From: Methyloprofundus sp. | GTDB lineage: Bacteria; Pseudomonadota; Gammaproteobacteria; Methylococcales; Methylomonadaceae | DNA length: 64,000 nucleotides | Assembly (NCBI GenBank): GCA_016592635.1 | Contig: AP023240.1 | Location: forward strand, 2,397,630-2,461,629 | Direction: 5' to 3' | Position numbers and translations under genes: made by a program | Part shown: in pieces, positions 1 to 9,589 of the stretch | How positions within the stretch are numbered: position 1 is the first letter of the stretch | Layout: each line of letters begins with the position of its first letter | Notes under the pieces: model-generated | Databases searched by the model: none | Told to the model about the DNA's origin: nothing | What the model saw: only the letters and a program-made list of their open reading frames with translations

Positions 1-612
1 AAAATCAGGTAATGCCATCGTGACATGCTTATCACCTAAGCGTACCTTTTCTGCCACCGAAAACTCAAAGCCAATTTTCTCAGCGATGGCTTGCACCCAT
101 TGCTCAGATTCTGCATCTGGCCCTAGTAAAACGGCATGTTTAAGCTGAGTTTGCAAAAAACGACCTATCTCATCAGTCGCACTCAAACTAATCGCATTGC
201 TTATAGGAATAGCTTGATCTAATGTAGAAATCCGGTGTAAATGCGGGTCAACCGTCATCACATCATCAAATAAATCAGCCAACATTTGGCCAATAATTTG
301 TTGGCTGACTGCTTCACCAGGTTGATTGGCAATATCTTGACGCATATAACATAAGTAAGGTGCTACCAAAGTAACACGCTTAGCACCTAATTCACGCGCT
401 GTTTTTGCACAAAGCATCAGTTCAATCAGCTTATCATTCGGCTGGTTAAGGCTGCGACAGATAACAACATGCTCAGGTAATGCTGTAGGTAAGCGTAGCA
501 AACTTTCACCATCAGGAAATTGGTGCTGACAAACCTCTTCTAATTGCACATTAAGTGCCGTAGCAAGCCGCTGGGCTTGGGCTAGGTATTCAGAAAACGC
601 AAGGATCAACAT
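1..612 (-). CDS. Ribose-phosphate pyrophosphokinase family protein (C-terminal part cut by window edge)
   Basis: The frame opens at ATG 612-610 and runs open to base 1, so about 204 N-terminal residues are seen. The start reads MLILAFSEYLAQAQRLA, followed by FPDGE, the VVICRSLNQPNDK stretch, APYLCYMRQD and VTVDPHLHR. These match the PRPP synthetase N-terminal domain: the FxDGE element, the subunit-contact YxRQD segment and the DxHxxQ-like loop. The family makes 5-phosphoribosyl pyrophosphate from ribose 5-phosphate and ATP in the cytosol. Sequences of this shorter, divergent type often sit beside type 2 thymidine phosphorylase genes, as here, which suggests a nucleotide or pentose-phosphate salvage role. 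The two genes are separated by a palindromic repeat. The family call is secure; the exact activity is inferred because the C-terminal half is missing. Confidence 0.85.
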   Translation of the reverse strand, partial: MLILAFSEYLAQAQRLATALNVQLEEVCQHQFPDGESLLRLPTALPEHVVICRSLNQPNDKLIELMLCAKTARELGAKRVTLVAPYLCYMRQDIANQPGEAVSQQIIGQMLADLFDDVMTVDPHLHRISTLDQAIPISNAISLSATDEIGRFLQTQLKHAVLLGPDAESEQWVQAIAEKIGFEFSVAEKVRLGDKHVTMALPDF

Positions 613-644
613 ATAACAAACTCTCCAGTGAATTAAGATTTATT

Positions 645-703
645 GTAGGAGGGGTTCCTTTGGCCGCGAATATAACAGGTCGCGGCCAAAGACCCCTCCC
701 ACC
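645..703. repeat. Dispersed palindrome, family A (GGCCGCGA...TCGCGGCC)
   Basis: The left arm reads gtaggaggggttcctttggc and cgcga; the right arm is its near-perfect complement, ending in cctccc. The loop is about 10 bases. A close relative lies at 3622-3679 and a weaker one at 54892-54955. It sits between two minus-strand genes and could act as a terminator or RNA-stabilising hairpin. It looks like a REP-type element. Confidence 0.85.
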
Positions 704-706
704 TGC

Positions 707-2242
707 CTAGAAGGCAATCAACGGCTTCAATATCTGCTCATCAGCACCGATAGTGTAACCACTATTTTGTATTGCCAAATTTTTAGAAAAATTAAAATCC
801 GCAGGAAATTCGGCATGAATTTGAAATAAAGCTTCGCCCTTAGTCACCTTATCACCTAACTTTTTAAACAAATCAACGCCTGCTTTTTTCTCCATGGGTG
901 CACCCGCTATCCGAGCAATCTTAGCCATTTGAAAATTATCTATATGCGTTACCGTACCATCACACTCAGCACAAACCTGATAACATAATTTCCCTGGCTG
1001 TAAATCAATATCTTTTGCTCCTTGCGCCTTAATAATACTATTCATCTTGGCACACGCTCTACCCGACTCTAGAATATCCCGAGCAATAGCATAGCCTTGC
1101 CCACCACGCACATCAGGGTCAAACTCTAAAATTCTGCCTGCTAATTGTAAGGATTTTTGACGTAAATCAGCAGGTGCATCAGAATCATTATTTAATACCT
1201 TCATAATGTCACGCGCTTCCAGCACAGGCCCAATCCCCATGCCGATTGGTTGCCGGCCATCGGTAATCATCACTTCCAAATGAATATTAAGTCGGTCTCC
1301 CACAAATTCAAATAATTTACGTAACGCCAATGCTTGCCGCATATGCCGCACTTTTGCAGTGGGACCTACTGGAATATCGATAATTAAATGCGTAGAACCA
1401 GCCGCCAGTTTTTTCGATAAAATTGAAGCGACCATTTGCCCTTGTGAGTCGATCCCTAAAGGCCGTTCCACTGAAATCAACATATCATCAACGGGGGCCA
1501 ATTTAGCCGTCCCACCCCAGACCAAACAACCGCGCTCTTCGCGAATAATCTCTAACAACTGCTCTGGCATCAAATCAACATTGGATAAAACTTCCATGGT
1601 ATCAGCGGTACCTGCTGGTGAGGTTATCGCTCGACTTGAAGTTTTAGGAATCAACATACCATGCGCAGCCACGATAGGTACTACCAACATAGAGGTACGA
1701 TTACCTGGAATACCGCCAATACAATGCTTATCTGCAACCAAAGGCTCATGCCAGTTTATACACTCACCTGACTTCAACATTGATCGTGTCAAATAGAGCA
1801 ACTCATCACGATCCAAGTTATTTTGCCCAGTCGCCACCAAAAAAGCAGCCATTTCCATCTTAGAATATCGCGTTTCCACAATATCATGACTGATCTCATC
1901 AAAATCAAGCTGACTAAGACGTTCGCCATTTATTTTGCGACGTACAGCATCCATCGATTTGGGTGGCTCAGCATGATTAACAGTGACCAAGGTACCTTCA
2001 TCTACATTTAAATATTTAAATGCCTGTTGCGACAACCCTAGCTCGCCTGATTGTACAATACTATTATCATCGACCACATTGAGCACTGCCAACAATTTAG
2101 TGCCATTAACACTCACTTGAATTTTAGACAGTGCCTGAAAACCTTCAGCACTATAAACACTACATTCACGATTTAAATAAGCCACATTCTCATGATAAGT
2201 ATCTATTTCTACACGGCGTATTTTTAGGGTATCAGTACTCAT
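707..2242 (-). CDS. Thymidine/AMP phosphorylase, type 2 (long) subfamily
   Basis: At 511 residues this is longer than classical DeoA (about 440). It has the extra N-terminal domain of about 85 residues shared with archaeal AMP phosphorylases and the bacterial type 2 thymidine phosphorylases. The core is clear: [23 protein letters not shown] (phosphate-binding loop), [19 protein letters not shown], and the glycine-rich [12 protein letters not shown] region. The C-terminal domain carries the usual barrel-hammerhead fold ([14 protein letters not shown]). The expected reaction is phosphorolysis of a nucleoside or nucleoside monophosphate to free base and (phospho)pentose phosphate. The neighbouring PRPP-synthetase-like gene at 1-612, on the same strand, fits a salvage module. 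ATG at 2242 is preceded by a weak AT-rich leader. Substrate (thymidine or AMP) cannot be told from sequence alone. Confidence 0.9.
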   Translation of the reverse strand: MSTDTLKIRRVEIDTYHENVAYLNRECSVYSAEGFQALSKIQVSVNGTKLLAVLNVVDDNSIVQSGELGLSQQAFKYLNVDEGTLVTVNHAEPPKSMDAVRRKINGERLSQLDFDEISHDIVETRYSKMEMAAFLVATGQNNLDRDELLYLTRSMLKSGECINWHEPLVADKHCIGGIPGNRTSMLVVPIVAAHGMLIPKTSSRAITSPAGTADTMEVLSNVDLMPEQLLEIIREERGCLVWGGTAKLAPVDDMLISVERPLGIDSQGQMVASILSKKLAAGSTHLIIDIPVGPTAKVRHMRQALALRKLFEFVGDRLNIHLEVMITDGRQPIGMGIGPVLEARDIMKVLNNDSDAPADLRQKSLQLAGRILEFDPDVRGGQGYAIARDILESGRACAKMNSIIKAQGAKDIDLQPGKLCYQVCAECDGTVTHIDNFQMAKIARIAGAPMEKKAGVDLFKKLGDKVTKGEALFQIHAEFPADFNFSKNLAIQNSGYTIGADEQILKPLIAF

Positions 2243-2342
2243 AGGCTATTTATTTAAGAATTAATTTAAAAATGATAAAAGACATTATCTTATTCACTAA
2301 CTATTGTTACACTCTACTCTAGTTCAACATTTTAATATTACC

Positions 2343-3617
2343 ATGATTATTAACACACACCACAAGCCCGCATTCGTTAATGCCATCATTTTTAGTTGCC
2401 TGCTATTGTTAACAAGCAACAACTTATTAGCGGCAACAGAAATACAAGCCAAAACCAACATTCAGACGACTAATACAGATCAGGTTAGCTTAACTTTCTT
2501 CTGGTCACGTTATTGCAAACATTGCAAAGCAGCCAAGCCCTTTATTAATCAATTACAAAGCAAATATTCTTGGCTTACAGTACATAGTTACGACTTAGTA
2601 GGTAATCCAGAAAAACAACTGCAATATCAGCAAATGGCGGCACAATTACAGCAAAATGCTAACTCAGTGCCTGCTTTTATCTTTTGCAAGCAAATGATGC
2701 TTGGCTACGGTAAAGCTGAAACAACAGGTCGTGAACTAGAGAAAAAGCTATTAGCTTGCCATAACAAGCAAAATGGCGAGCCTGACCAAACCCAAGAAAA
2801 TTTCTATATTCCAGGCTTTGGTTATCTACATTACCAAAAATTTTCACTGCCTGTTTTTACTTTAATTATTGCCGCATTGGATGCGTTTAACCCTTGTGCT
2901 TTTTTTATCTTATTTTTTCTGCTTAGTTTACTGGTGCATCATCGTAGTCGTCTGCGCATGCTGGTGATTGGAGGCACCTTTGTACTCTGCTCTGGTTTAA
3001 TGTATTTTCTCTTTATGAGTGCTTGGCTCAATCTGTTCTTACTCACCGAGCAACTAGTGATCATCACCGCTATTGCCGGACTTATTGCTATCTGTTTTGG
3101 ACTGCTCAATATTAAAGATTTTTTCTTTTTCAAAAAAGGTGCTTCGCTATCCTTGTCTGATTCAGCAAAAGATAAATTATTCGCACGTATACGCAAACTC
3201 ACCCAAAGCGGTAGTTGGCCAACCATGATTGCTGCAACTATCGTGCTAGCCATTGCAGTCAATAGTTATGAGCTCCTTTGCACTGCGGGTTTACCAATGG
3301 TTTATACCCGTATTTTGACCTTAAACGAGCTAAGTAGCAGCCAATATTACCTGTATCTAGCCTTATATAATATTATTTATATCGTGCCTTTATTACTGAT
3401 TGTTATCTTATTTGCAGTCACTCTGGGCGGAAAAAAACTCTCGGAGCAAGAGGGGCGCTTACTTAAATTACTTTCCGGCAGTATGATGCTGGGGCTGGGG
3501 CTTATTTTATTTCTTAAGCCAGAATGGTTAAATAATATGCTAGTTTCAGTAGGAGTAATAATGGGAGCCATACTATTGACAGCAATGGTTGCCTTGCTGC
3601 AAAAGTTAAGATCTTAA
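2343..3617 (+). CDS. Thioredoxin domain fused to CcdA/DsbD-type membrane domain
   Basis: ATG 2343 is preferred over an upstream TTG at 2304 because the residues before it have no family resemblance and a signal-type segment (AIIFSCLLLLTSNNLLAA) follows. Then comes a thioredoxin-like domain with a CKHC active site (FFWSRYCKHCKAAKPF) and the cis-Pro loop SVPAF. The second half has about six hydrophobic helices. These include DAFNPCAFFI and NSYELLCTAGLP, the paired conserved cysteines of CcdA/DsbD that move electrons across the inner membrane. The order, with the periplasmic thioredoxin first, is the reverse of classical DsbD (catalytic domain last). The likely role is delivery of reducing power to envelope thiols, perhaps in cytochrome maturation. 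The convergent neighbour is a DUF255 protein that also carries a thioredoxin fold and a DsbD-like tail. Confidence 0.85.
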   Translation: MIINTHHKPAFVNAIIFSCLLLLTSNNLLAATEIQAKTNIQTTNTDQVSLTFFWSRYCKHCKAAKPFINQLQSKYSWLTVHSYDLVGNPEKQLQYQQMAAQLQQNANSVPAFIFCKQMMLGYGKAETTGRELEKKLLACHNKQNGEPDQTQENFYIPGFGYLHYQKFSLPVFTLIIAALDAFNPCAFFILFFLLSLLVHHRSRLRMLVIGGTFVLCSGLMYFLFMSAWLNLFLLTEQLVIITAIAGLIAICFGLLNIKDFFFFKKGASLSLSDSAKDKLFARIRKLTQSGSWPTMIAATIVLAIAVNSYELLCTAGLPMVYTRILTLNELSSSQYYLYLALYNIIYIVPLLLIVILFAVTLGGKKLSEQEGRLLKLLSGSMMLGLGLILFLKPEWLNNMLVSVGVIMGAILLTAMVALLQKLRS

Positions 3618-3621
3618 CTTG

Positions 3622-3679
3622 TGTAGGAGGGGCCTTTGGCCGCGACCTATTAAATTCGCGGCCAAAGCCCCCTCCTACC
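3622..3679. repeat. Dispersed palindrome, family A
   Basis: This is a near copy of the 645-703 element: gtaggaggggcctttggccg, cga, a short loop, then the complement ending in ctcctac. It lies between convergent genes and overlaps the 3-prime end of the DUF255 gene, so it supplies both a likely bidirectional terminator and the last codons of that gene. Confidence 0.9.
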
Positions 3680-6022
3680 TTGTACACCTACAGTCACCGT
3701 CTCAGGTGCTAAACAATGTTGATCATTACAAGCCTGTAATTGTACTTGCACAGAAAAGTAAGGTTGTCTCAACACGCTATCAGGTAATTGCGCTTGTATA
3801 CTTAACTGATGTTCATATAACGCTAGTTTCTCTTGTCCAAAGCTAAGTTTTTTAATCATCGCAGGCGGATAGTTAACCTCAACAAATTCCCCTTTAAGCA
3901 AGCTTATTTTCGTTGCGATTAAATCTTTTTGCAATGGTGCATAGGTATTAATATGCCAACCTGGCTTTAGCTTTATATCGACTCTTAACTGTTTGCTACC
4001 ACTACGTTTAGCTCGAATAACAACCGCGCCATTTGCAGCATATTGGGTAGTACCTAATTCAGTCTCTTGCATTATCCCGGCAGCCATTAACAAACGCGTA
4101 TAACTGGTTGGTTGCTGAGTAATTTGTGCCGAAAAAGCAGCCAAGGTAGCATTTGCTTTATTGGCATACTGAAAATCAGCAGTACGCTTTGCCAATTGTG
4201 CCAAGACAGTAGCCGCCACACCATTTGCAGAAGCCAGCGCATTATCCTTAATATCTTTAGGGCGCACCATCATTGCTACTGTCTCAGCGGCACTATTCAT
4301 AAAAAAGCCTTGCTGACTGCTATCCCAAAATAATTGCAACATACTATCGGTTAATTGTTGCGCCTTCTCTAACCACCGCACTTCACCCGTTTGGTCATAT
4401 AATTTAATAAAAGCACTCGCTAAAAAGGCATAATCTTGCTGATTACCACTGACTGAAGAACTCCCTTGCCAATGAATACGCCACAATTCTCCTGATGCTT
4501 GCCTGTTAGTTTGCCACAACCAATTGGCAGTAGTGATGGCCGCCTCAAGATAACGTGGTTCATGCAATACTTCCGCAGCCTGCACTAAACTTTCCAGCAA
4601 CATGGCATTCCAAGCGGTGACAATTTTATCATCCCGTAACGGAGCAATCCTTTGCTGCCGAAAATGTTTTAAAGCAGTACGTATTTGGGTAACTTGCACC
4701 AATAGATCCGTTACTTGCAAATTATGTTTTTGCGCATAATCCTCGATACTCAGCGGCAGGTGTAAAATATTATGGCCTTCAAAATTGCCTTGTACCGTCA
4801 CACCATATAAATCTATGGCACGCTGCGCTAACTTAGCAGGCAAAGCTTGCTGAATTTGAGGCACTGTCCACACAAAATATTCACCTTCCTTACCATTGCT
4901 ATCTGCATCGGTTGCTGAATAAAAGCCACCTGCTGGCGCACGCATATCATTGAGTACATAATCTAAAGTCTGCCGCGCTATACGCGCATATTCGGCTTTG
5001 CCTGTTAATTGATAGGCTAGTAAATAGACTTGTGCCAATTGTGCTTGGTTATAAAGCATTTTCTCAAAATGCGGTACTTGCCATTGCCTGTCTGTGGCAT
5101 AGCGATGAAAGCCACCCGCAACTTGATCATAAATTCCGCCTTGCGCCATGGCTTGTAAACTGGCTTCTACCACGGCTAAATATTTGTCATTGTCAAAGCG
5201 CTGATAAGCTTGTAGTAAAAACAAGAGTAATGGCTCATTCGGGAATTTCATATTTTGGCCAAAACCTGCATACTGCTTATCTTGCACTTTCAGTAAATGC
5301 TTGGCAGTGCTTTCAAGTAATGCCAAATCTAAAATTTGACTACGTTGCTGACTATGTTGCTGCTGCGCTACCGCAGTAGCCACTTCATCAGCACGTTGCA
5401 ACACCAAGGATTGTTGCAGTTTCCATACCTCCTGTACCCGTATTAATAATTTTTTAAAGGGTTCAGGAGGGAAATAACTATCTGCGACAAAAGTTTTGCC
5501 TGCGGGTGTTAAAAAACTGGACATCGGCCAGCCACCTCGCCCCGTTAAGATATTAACCGCTTGCATATACACCGCATCGATATCAGGCCGACGCTCCCGA
5601 TCCACTTTAATGGCAATAAAGTACTTATTAAGCACCGCTGTAATCTCAGGATTATCAAAACTCTCCTCTTCCATCACATGACACCAATGGCAAGTTGAAT
5701 AACCAATCGACAAAAAAATGGGTTTATTCTCACGTTTAGCTTTGGCAAAGGCAGCCTCGCCCCAAGGGTGCCAATGTACAGGGTTATGCGCATGCTGGAT
5801 TAAATAAGGTGAGTCTTGCAAAATCAACTGGTTTATATAGGCCGGTTGCCCATTTTCCAGTAAATTTTGGGTGCGCGCTTGGTAGCCTTTCCCTTTATTA
5901 ATAAAGCTAGCACGTAGTTGCTCTGCTAATTCGGGAGGGTAATATTGAGTTTCCATAGCATAACTACTCGAATATGAAATGAAAAAAAACAGAATAATCC
6001 TATTCAGCTTGCTAATAAACAT
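3650..6022 (-). CDS. DUF255/YyaL-type thioredoxin-epimerase-fold protein with DsbD-like C-terminal domain
   Basis: 790 residues. A signal-like N-terminus ([15 protein letters not shown]) leads into the DUF255 thioredoxin domain: [17 protein letters not shown], the active-site [14 protein letters not shown] and DRERRPDID. The middle (about 230-640) has the (alpha/alpha)6-barrel pattern of the N-acylglucosamine 2-epimerase superfamily ([46 protein letters not shown]). The last 140 residues look like the DsbD N-terminal immunoglobulin-like domain ([28 protein letters not shown]). The family's enzymatic activity is not settled. The signal sequence and DsbD-like tail point to a periplasmic location and a thiol role shared with the convergent 2343-3617 gene. 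The final residues (GRRGLWPRI) are encoded by the family A palindrome, so the natural C-terminus has been extended or replaced by repeat sequence. Confidence 0.85.
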   Translation of the reverse strand: MFISKLNRIILFFFISYSSSYAMETQYYPPELAEQLRASFINKGKGYQARTQNLLENGQPAYINQLILQDSPYLIQHAHNPVHWHPWGEAAFAKAKRENKPIFLSIGYSTCHWCHVMEEESFDNPEITAVLNKYFIAIKVDRERRPDIDAVYMQAVNILTGRGGWPMSSFLTPAGKTFVADSYFPPEPFKKLLIRVQEVWKLQQSLVLQRADEVATAVAQQQHSQQRSQILDLALLESTAKHLLKVQDKQYAGFGQNMKFPNEPLLLFLLQAYQRFDNDKYLAVVEASLQAMAQGGIYDQVAGGFHRYATDRQWQVPHFEKMLYNQAQLAQVYLLAYQLTGKAEYARIARQTLDYVLNDMRAPAGGFYSATDADSNGKEGEYFVWTVPQIQQALPAKLAQRAIDLYGVTVQGNFEGHNILHLPLSIEDYAQKHNLQVTDLLVQVTQIRTALKHFRQQRIAPLRDDKIVTAWNAMLLESLVQAAEVLHEPRYLEAAITTANWLWQTNRQASGELWRIHWQGSSSVSGNQQDYAFLASAFIKLYDQTGEVRWLEKAQQLTDSMLQLFWDSSQQGFFMNSAAETVAMMVRPKDIKDNALASANGVAATVLAQLAKRTADFQYANKANATLAAFSAQITQQPTSYTRLLMAAGIMQETELGTTQYAANGAVVIRAKRSGSKQLRVDIKLKPGWHINTYAPLQKDLIATKISLLKGEFVEVNYPPAMIKKLSFGQEKLALYEHQLSIQAQLPDSVLRQPYFSVQVQLQACNDQHCLAPETVTVGVQGRRGLWPRI

Positions 6023-6308
6023 AAAAAATTCCTTTTAGGATGTAAAACTTAAAAGCAAGCCTATCATTGAGCTAAGAGTGAAGTACACTTTATTGAATGA
6101 ATGGCAGAAAAAATCAGCCATTCCTTTGTTCTAGTTATTTTTTTATTGGATTGACAATTCTCATATAAAACACAGGATATATATGCTATTACTATACCTA
6201 ATACCTCTTATCAGTATTTTGGTATTTTGCACAACAGACATATCCAACAATATAGCTTATCAGGTATGCATTCAAATTTATCCTTATTTAAATGAGGGGG
6301 AATGAGTC

Positions 6309-7985
6309 ATGAAAACGCTAACAAAATACCAACAAATTATTAAACACAATCTAGGGATACTATCTCTAATTATCATATTACCACTGTTTTTTATGGTAAC
6401 TCCTACAAGTATGGCTGCACCAGGGCCTGAATTAATAAAAGATATTAACCCCACAAGCCAAAGTGGTAGCAGTATATACAGCCTAAGGGCTGGCAGTGAA
6501 CTACTATTCTTTTCGGCACAAACTGAAAACCATTCAGATACTAGGCAAATTTGGACATCAAATGGTACTTCTGCAGGTACCTTAAAAATGACTGACTTTG
6601 ATAGAAGTAAATATGACATTCAAATATCAAACAATAGCTATCAAGTCGTTAATAATATCTACTTTTTTTCAATACGTCGTTGGTCTGACAATGTCTATGA
6701 ATTATGGCGTAGTGATGGTACTTCGGTAGGAACTTTCAAACTAACTGACCTACCTTCTTATCTTGATAACCGCTTCCAAGCGACTGGAGCGGGTGGACTA
6801 TATTACTTCGTTCCTTGGGACGATGAAAACTACGGCCGTGAGCTATGGAGCAGTGATGGCACTGTTGCAGGTACTGGTATGGTTAAGGATATTAACCCAG
6901 GTACTGGTAGCAGTTCTCCGCACAACTTGATGGAGGTAAATGGCGCACTTTATTTTCTCTCAGGTGATGATTTATGGGTCAGTGATGGTACCTCTTCAGG
7001 AACAAGATTAGTTGCTAATTTTGAAGGAGGCCTCTACCGAGATATGCGCTTAATCACTAAAGTAAATAACGTTATCTATTTAGCTTATTTAAGTGGAGAA
7101 AGTATCCCTTATCAATTATGGCGGCATGATACTAACTCAGGACAAACTGTCTTGATAAAGCATTTCTCAGGACTTTTATCCGATACAACAAGCTATACCG
7201 CAGTCAGTGATATGCTTTATTTTATAGCTAAAGGCAGTGAGGCAGAGGCTTATGATTTATGGAAAAGTGATGGCACACCTGACGGAACAGTTATCGTTAA
7301 AGCACTAAATGAAACCAACCCAGGTTATACAGGTTGGAATTTAAGTAATTTCAATGGCACTCTACTTTTTAGAGCTAGAGATGCAGAGCATGGCATAGAA
7401 CTCTGGAAAAGTGATGGTACAGCGACAGGCACATTTATGGTCAAAGATGTAGCAGAAGGAGACACTAATTCAAGGCTATCCTGCTTTACCGCTGTTGGTG
7501 ACAAGCTTTTCTTCGTTAAAACATTACTGTACTCCATAGGTGGAGATCTCTGGGTGAGTGACGGCACCGAAGCAGGCACTATTGATCTTGATATAGGAGC
7601 TCGCCAAGATATATGTCCCGTCAATTTCAATGGTCAATTACACTTTTATGGTAGTGATAGGTCAACTAAAGACTATGGTAGTGAACTCTATAAATATAGC
7701 TTTACTGACATTATACCTACCGCACCTGTCATTAGTGTTACCACCAATGGCACCAAAGTAAATATATCATGGCGTGGCATTGCAAATGCCGAGGGCTACA
7801 CATTACTATATGCTCCTTATCCGTATACAGGACCTGAAAGCATTGGCAGTATTGAGATTGGTAATATGACAGTACTTTCTGAAGAACTCTGGAATGGAGC
7901 CTCTTTTTATGTGGCGGTACAATCCTATCGTTCTGACTCTGTCAGTGAATATTCAAATGTGATGTTGTTTACTATCGGACAATAA
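6309..7985 (+). CDS. Secreted ELWxxDGT-repeat protein
   Basis: A good purine-rich leader (gagggggaatgagtc) precedes ATG 6309. The N-terminus has a long signal peptide with hydrophobic core ILSLIIILPLFFMV and a cleavage-like SMAAPGP. The body holds about eight copies of a repeat of the form ELWxSDGTxxGTxxVKD (ELWRSDGTSVGT, ELWSSDGTVAGT, DLWVSDGTSSGT, DLWKSDGTPDGT, ELWKSDGTATGT, DLWVSDGTEAGT and weaker ones). They are spaced 45-65 residues apart, as expected for a beta-propeller or hyalin-type array. The C-terminal about 85 residues (APVISVTTNGTKVNISW) look like a fibronectin type III domain. Proteins of this repeat family are secreted or surface-exposed. No catalytic residues are seen and the function is unknown. 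It is flanked by a 286-base AT-rich leader region with no recognised gene. Confidence 0.85.
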   Translation: MKTLTKYQQIIKHNLGILSLIIILPLFFMVTPTSMAAPGPELIKDINPTSQSGSSIYSLRAGSELLFFSAQTENHSDTRQIWTSNGTSAGTLKMTDFDRSKYDIQISNNSYQVVNNIYFFSIRRWSDNVYELWRSDGTSVGTFKLTDLPSYLDNRFQATGAGGLYYFVPWDDENYGRELWSSDGTVAGTGMVKDINPGTGSSSPHNLMEVNGALYFLSGDDLWVSDGTSSGTRLVANFEGGLYRDMRLITKVNNVIYLAYLSGESIPYQLWRHDTNSGQTVLIKHFSGLLSDTTSYTAVSDMLYFIAKGSEAEAYDLWKSDGTPDGTVIVKALNETNPGYTGWNLSNFNGTLLFRARDAEHGIELWKSDGTATGTFMVKDVAEGDTNSRLSCFTAVGDKLFFVKTLLYSIGGDLWVSDGTEAGTIDLDIGARQDICPVNFNGQLHFYGSDRSTKDYGSELYKYSFTDIIPTAPVISVTTNGTKVNISWRGIANAEGYTLLYAPYPYTGPESIGSIEIGNMTVLSEELWNGASFYVAVQSYRSDSVSEYSNVMLFTIGQ

Positions 7986-8060
7986 TGAGGTATTAAATTT
8001 GTAAATTAAAAGCCACCTACTGATTATTTAGGGACAAGAATTTAATAATAACTTCTATTA

Positions 8061-8143
8061 ATGTAGCCCATATGCAGCTTGCGTAATACACGAGGTAGCA
8101 ACAAACCTTCCTAGATTCCGCAAAGCTTCATCTAGGCTACATT
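8061..8143. repeat. Imperfect palindrome (atgtagcc...ggctacat)
   Basis: Ends atgtagcc and ggctacat are inverted, with a weaker match inside (gcttgcg, cgcaaagc). It sits between convergent genes and may work as a terminator. Confidence 0.6.
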
Positions 8144-8152
8144 TATCAAAGG

Positions 8153-8923
8153 TTACCAATTAAACCCTAAGCCAACCACTGGCCCTTTTGCCTGTAGATT
8201 AAGACCTATACTTGCATTACTCACCTTATAATCCAGTACTCGATAGCCTGCATAAATAGAACCCCAGTGCAAATAACGCCAATCCACTATCGTGGCAACA
8301 TTCCATACCAAATCAGAGCTGCCACCGCCCACATCAGCACGTACTGTTGCACTTAAACTATCTGTCAAAAAACCAGTGAGGCGCACACCACCAAAGCCAT
8401 CCCAGATATTTGCTTTAGCAGAAAAAGTGCCCAATGCAGGTCTAGAAATATTAAATTTATTGGCGATATGCATATACCTGATTCCCCCCAGTAATTCAAC
8501 TCGATACCAAGGCTGCTCAATTGCACGATAAGCAACACCAAGCTCGGTCAAGTGTACTGTTAAGGCATTACTACCCTGAATAGGAAGTGCAGAAATATTG
8601 AGATTATCAGTACCGTATTCAGCGTAAAGGTAATCGGTAAAAACTGTCCAATCGCCTTTACCAACCTCAAAGTGCAAAGTGAATGCACTGGTTAGTTCCG
8701 ACTTATCGAATACATTTGAGCCTCCTGGGCCTCCTCCTGAAGACTCTCTGCTGCTTTCTCCTTCTAAATTTAGAAACCACAGATAAATTGGTTTAAACTC
8801 ATATCGCCATTGATTTGAATCAGTCTCTTCAGGATCTGAAGCATAAACCGTAAAGGAGCCACTAAGCAATGTGGCTCCCACCACAAAGCGTAAAATCTTA
8901 ACCCGAGATGACACGCTTATCAT
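8153..8923 (-). CDS. Putative outer-membrane beta-barrel protein
   Basis: 256 residues. A signal peptide (FVVGATLLSGSFTVYASD) is followed by alternating polar/hydrophobic strands (WRYEFKPIYLWFLNLEG, FTLHFEVGKGDWTVFTDYLYAEYG, WYRVELLGGIRYMHI, LTGFLTDSLSATVRADVGGG, HWGSIYAGYRVLDYKV). The chain ends in an aromatic residue, GPVVGLGFNW, the usual C-terminal signature for BAM-dependent barrels. No specific family is recognised beyond small OmpW/Omp25-like barrels. The DUF4136 lipoprotein gene lies 18 bases upstream on the same strand, so the two are probably co-transcribed. Confidence 0.7.
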   Translation of the reverse strand: MISVSSRVKILRFVVGATLLSGSFTVYASDPEETDSNQWRYEFKPIYLWFLNLEGESSRESSGGGPGGSNVFDKSELTSAFTLHFEVGKGDWTVFTDYLYAEYGTDNLNISALPIQGSNALTVHLTELGVAYRAIEQPWYRVELLGGIRYMHIANKFNISRPALGTFSAKANIWDGFGGVRLTGFLTDSLSATVRADVGGGSSDLVWNVATIVDWRYLHWGSIYAGYRVLDYKVSNASIGLNLQAKGPVVGLGFNW

Positions 8924-8941
8924 TTATCAACTCTGCTTATA

Positions 8942-9475
8942 TTACTTTAATAATTTAAACATTTCAGTCACAGCATAATCTAAACGCGCGCGTACTAACT
9001 CAGGGGAAGCATCCTCATTAATATCTGCTTTTGCCATGCCTACCCAGACCACAAAACCTGTGTTCACATCTACCAACGCAACCACCAACGCACCTTGTGG
9101 AATGTTTTCTAATACATTACCTTCAGTAGCAGGGTCATCAACTAACTCTATTGCATCCATATCCACGCCAACAAAAAAAGCAACCGCTAAATCAGGGTTT
9201 GCATCATTCACATTAATATCTTTGTTACGCAACTCTCTATCGATCAAAAATTTAATATCTTCGGTAATATTTATTTCGGGTGGTTGCCATTTTTTAGTGG
9301 GATCATTTAAGAGCTTCGCTGCACCCAACCAAGCAAAGGTCTTATAGCCACTAAGATTTGCTTTAGGGTCTGCCTGCGCTTCAACCTGAATATCCTGCAT
9401 ATCTTTATTCAACATTGCACAACCGCTCAGCAATACAATATAAACAGCCAGCACCGCCATTATTAATTTTTTCAT
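8942..9475 (-). CDS. DUF4136 family lipoprotein
   Basis: 177 residues beginning MKKLIMAVLAVYIVLLSGC, a clear lipoprotein signal with lipobox LSGC. The rest (SGYKTFAWLG, DIKFLIDRELRNKDINVNDANPDLAVAFF, QGALVVALVDVNTGFVVWVGMAKADIN, RARLDYAVTEMFKLL) follows the DUF4136 pattern: a YKTFAW strand, a short helix before a PDLxVxF strand, and a late VWxGxA strand. It is expected in the periplasmic face of the outer or inner membrane. No biochemical role is established for the family. The downstream barrel gene suggests a shared envelope function. Confidence 0.8.
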   Translation of the reverse strand: MKKLIMAVLAVYIVLLSGCAMLNKDMQDIQVEAQADPKANLSGYKTFAWLGAAKLLNDPTKKWQPPEINITEDIKFLIDRELRNKDINVNDANPDLAVAFFVGVDMDAIELVDDPATEGNVLENIPQGALVVALVDVNTGFVVWVGMAKADINEDASPELVRARLDYAVTEMFKLLK

Positions 9476-9589
9476 CGTTACTATCCTTCTTAGGTTTAAA
9501 TAATGTTGTCAAAAATCAGCCAACAAACCTGCATTATATAATGGTTTTCAACAGATAAGAGATTCATTTCCACTCACTTTTGTAGATAC

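Noticed and set aside
1359..1796. Plus-strand open frame inside the phosphorylase gene
   Set aside because: It is antisense to a strongly conserved enzyme and shows no family pattern or ribosome site.
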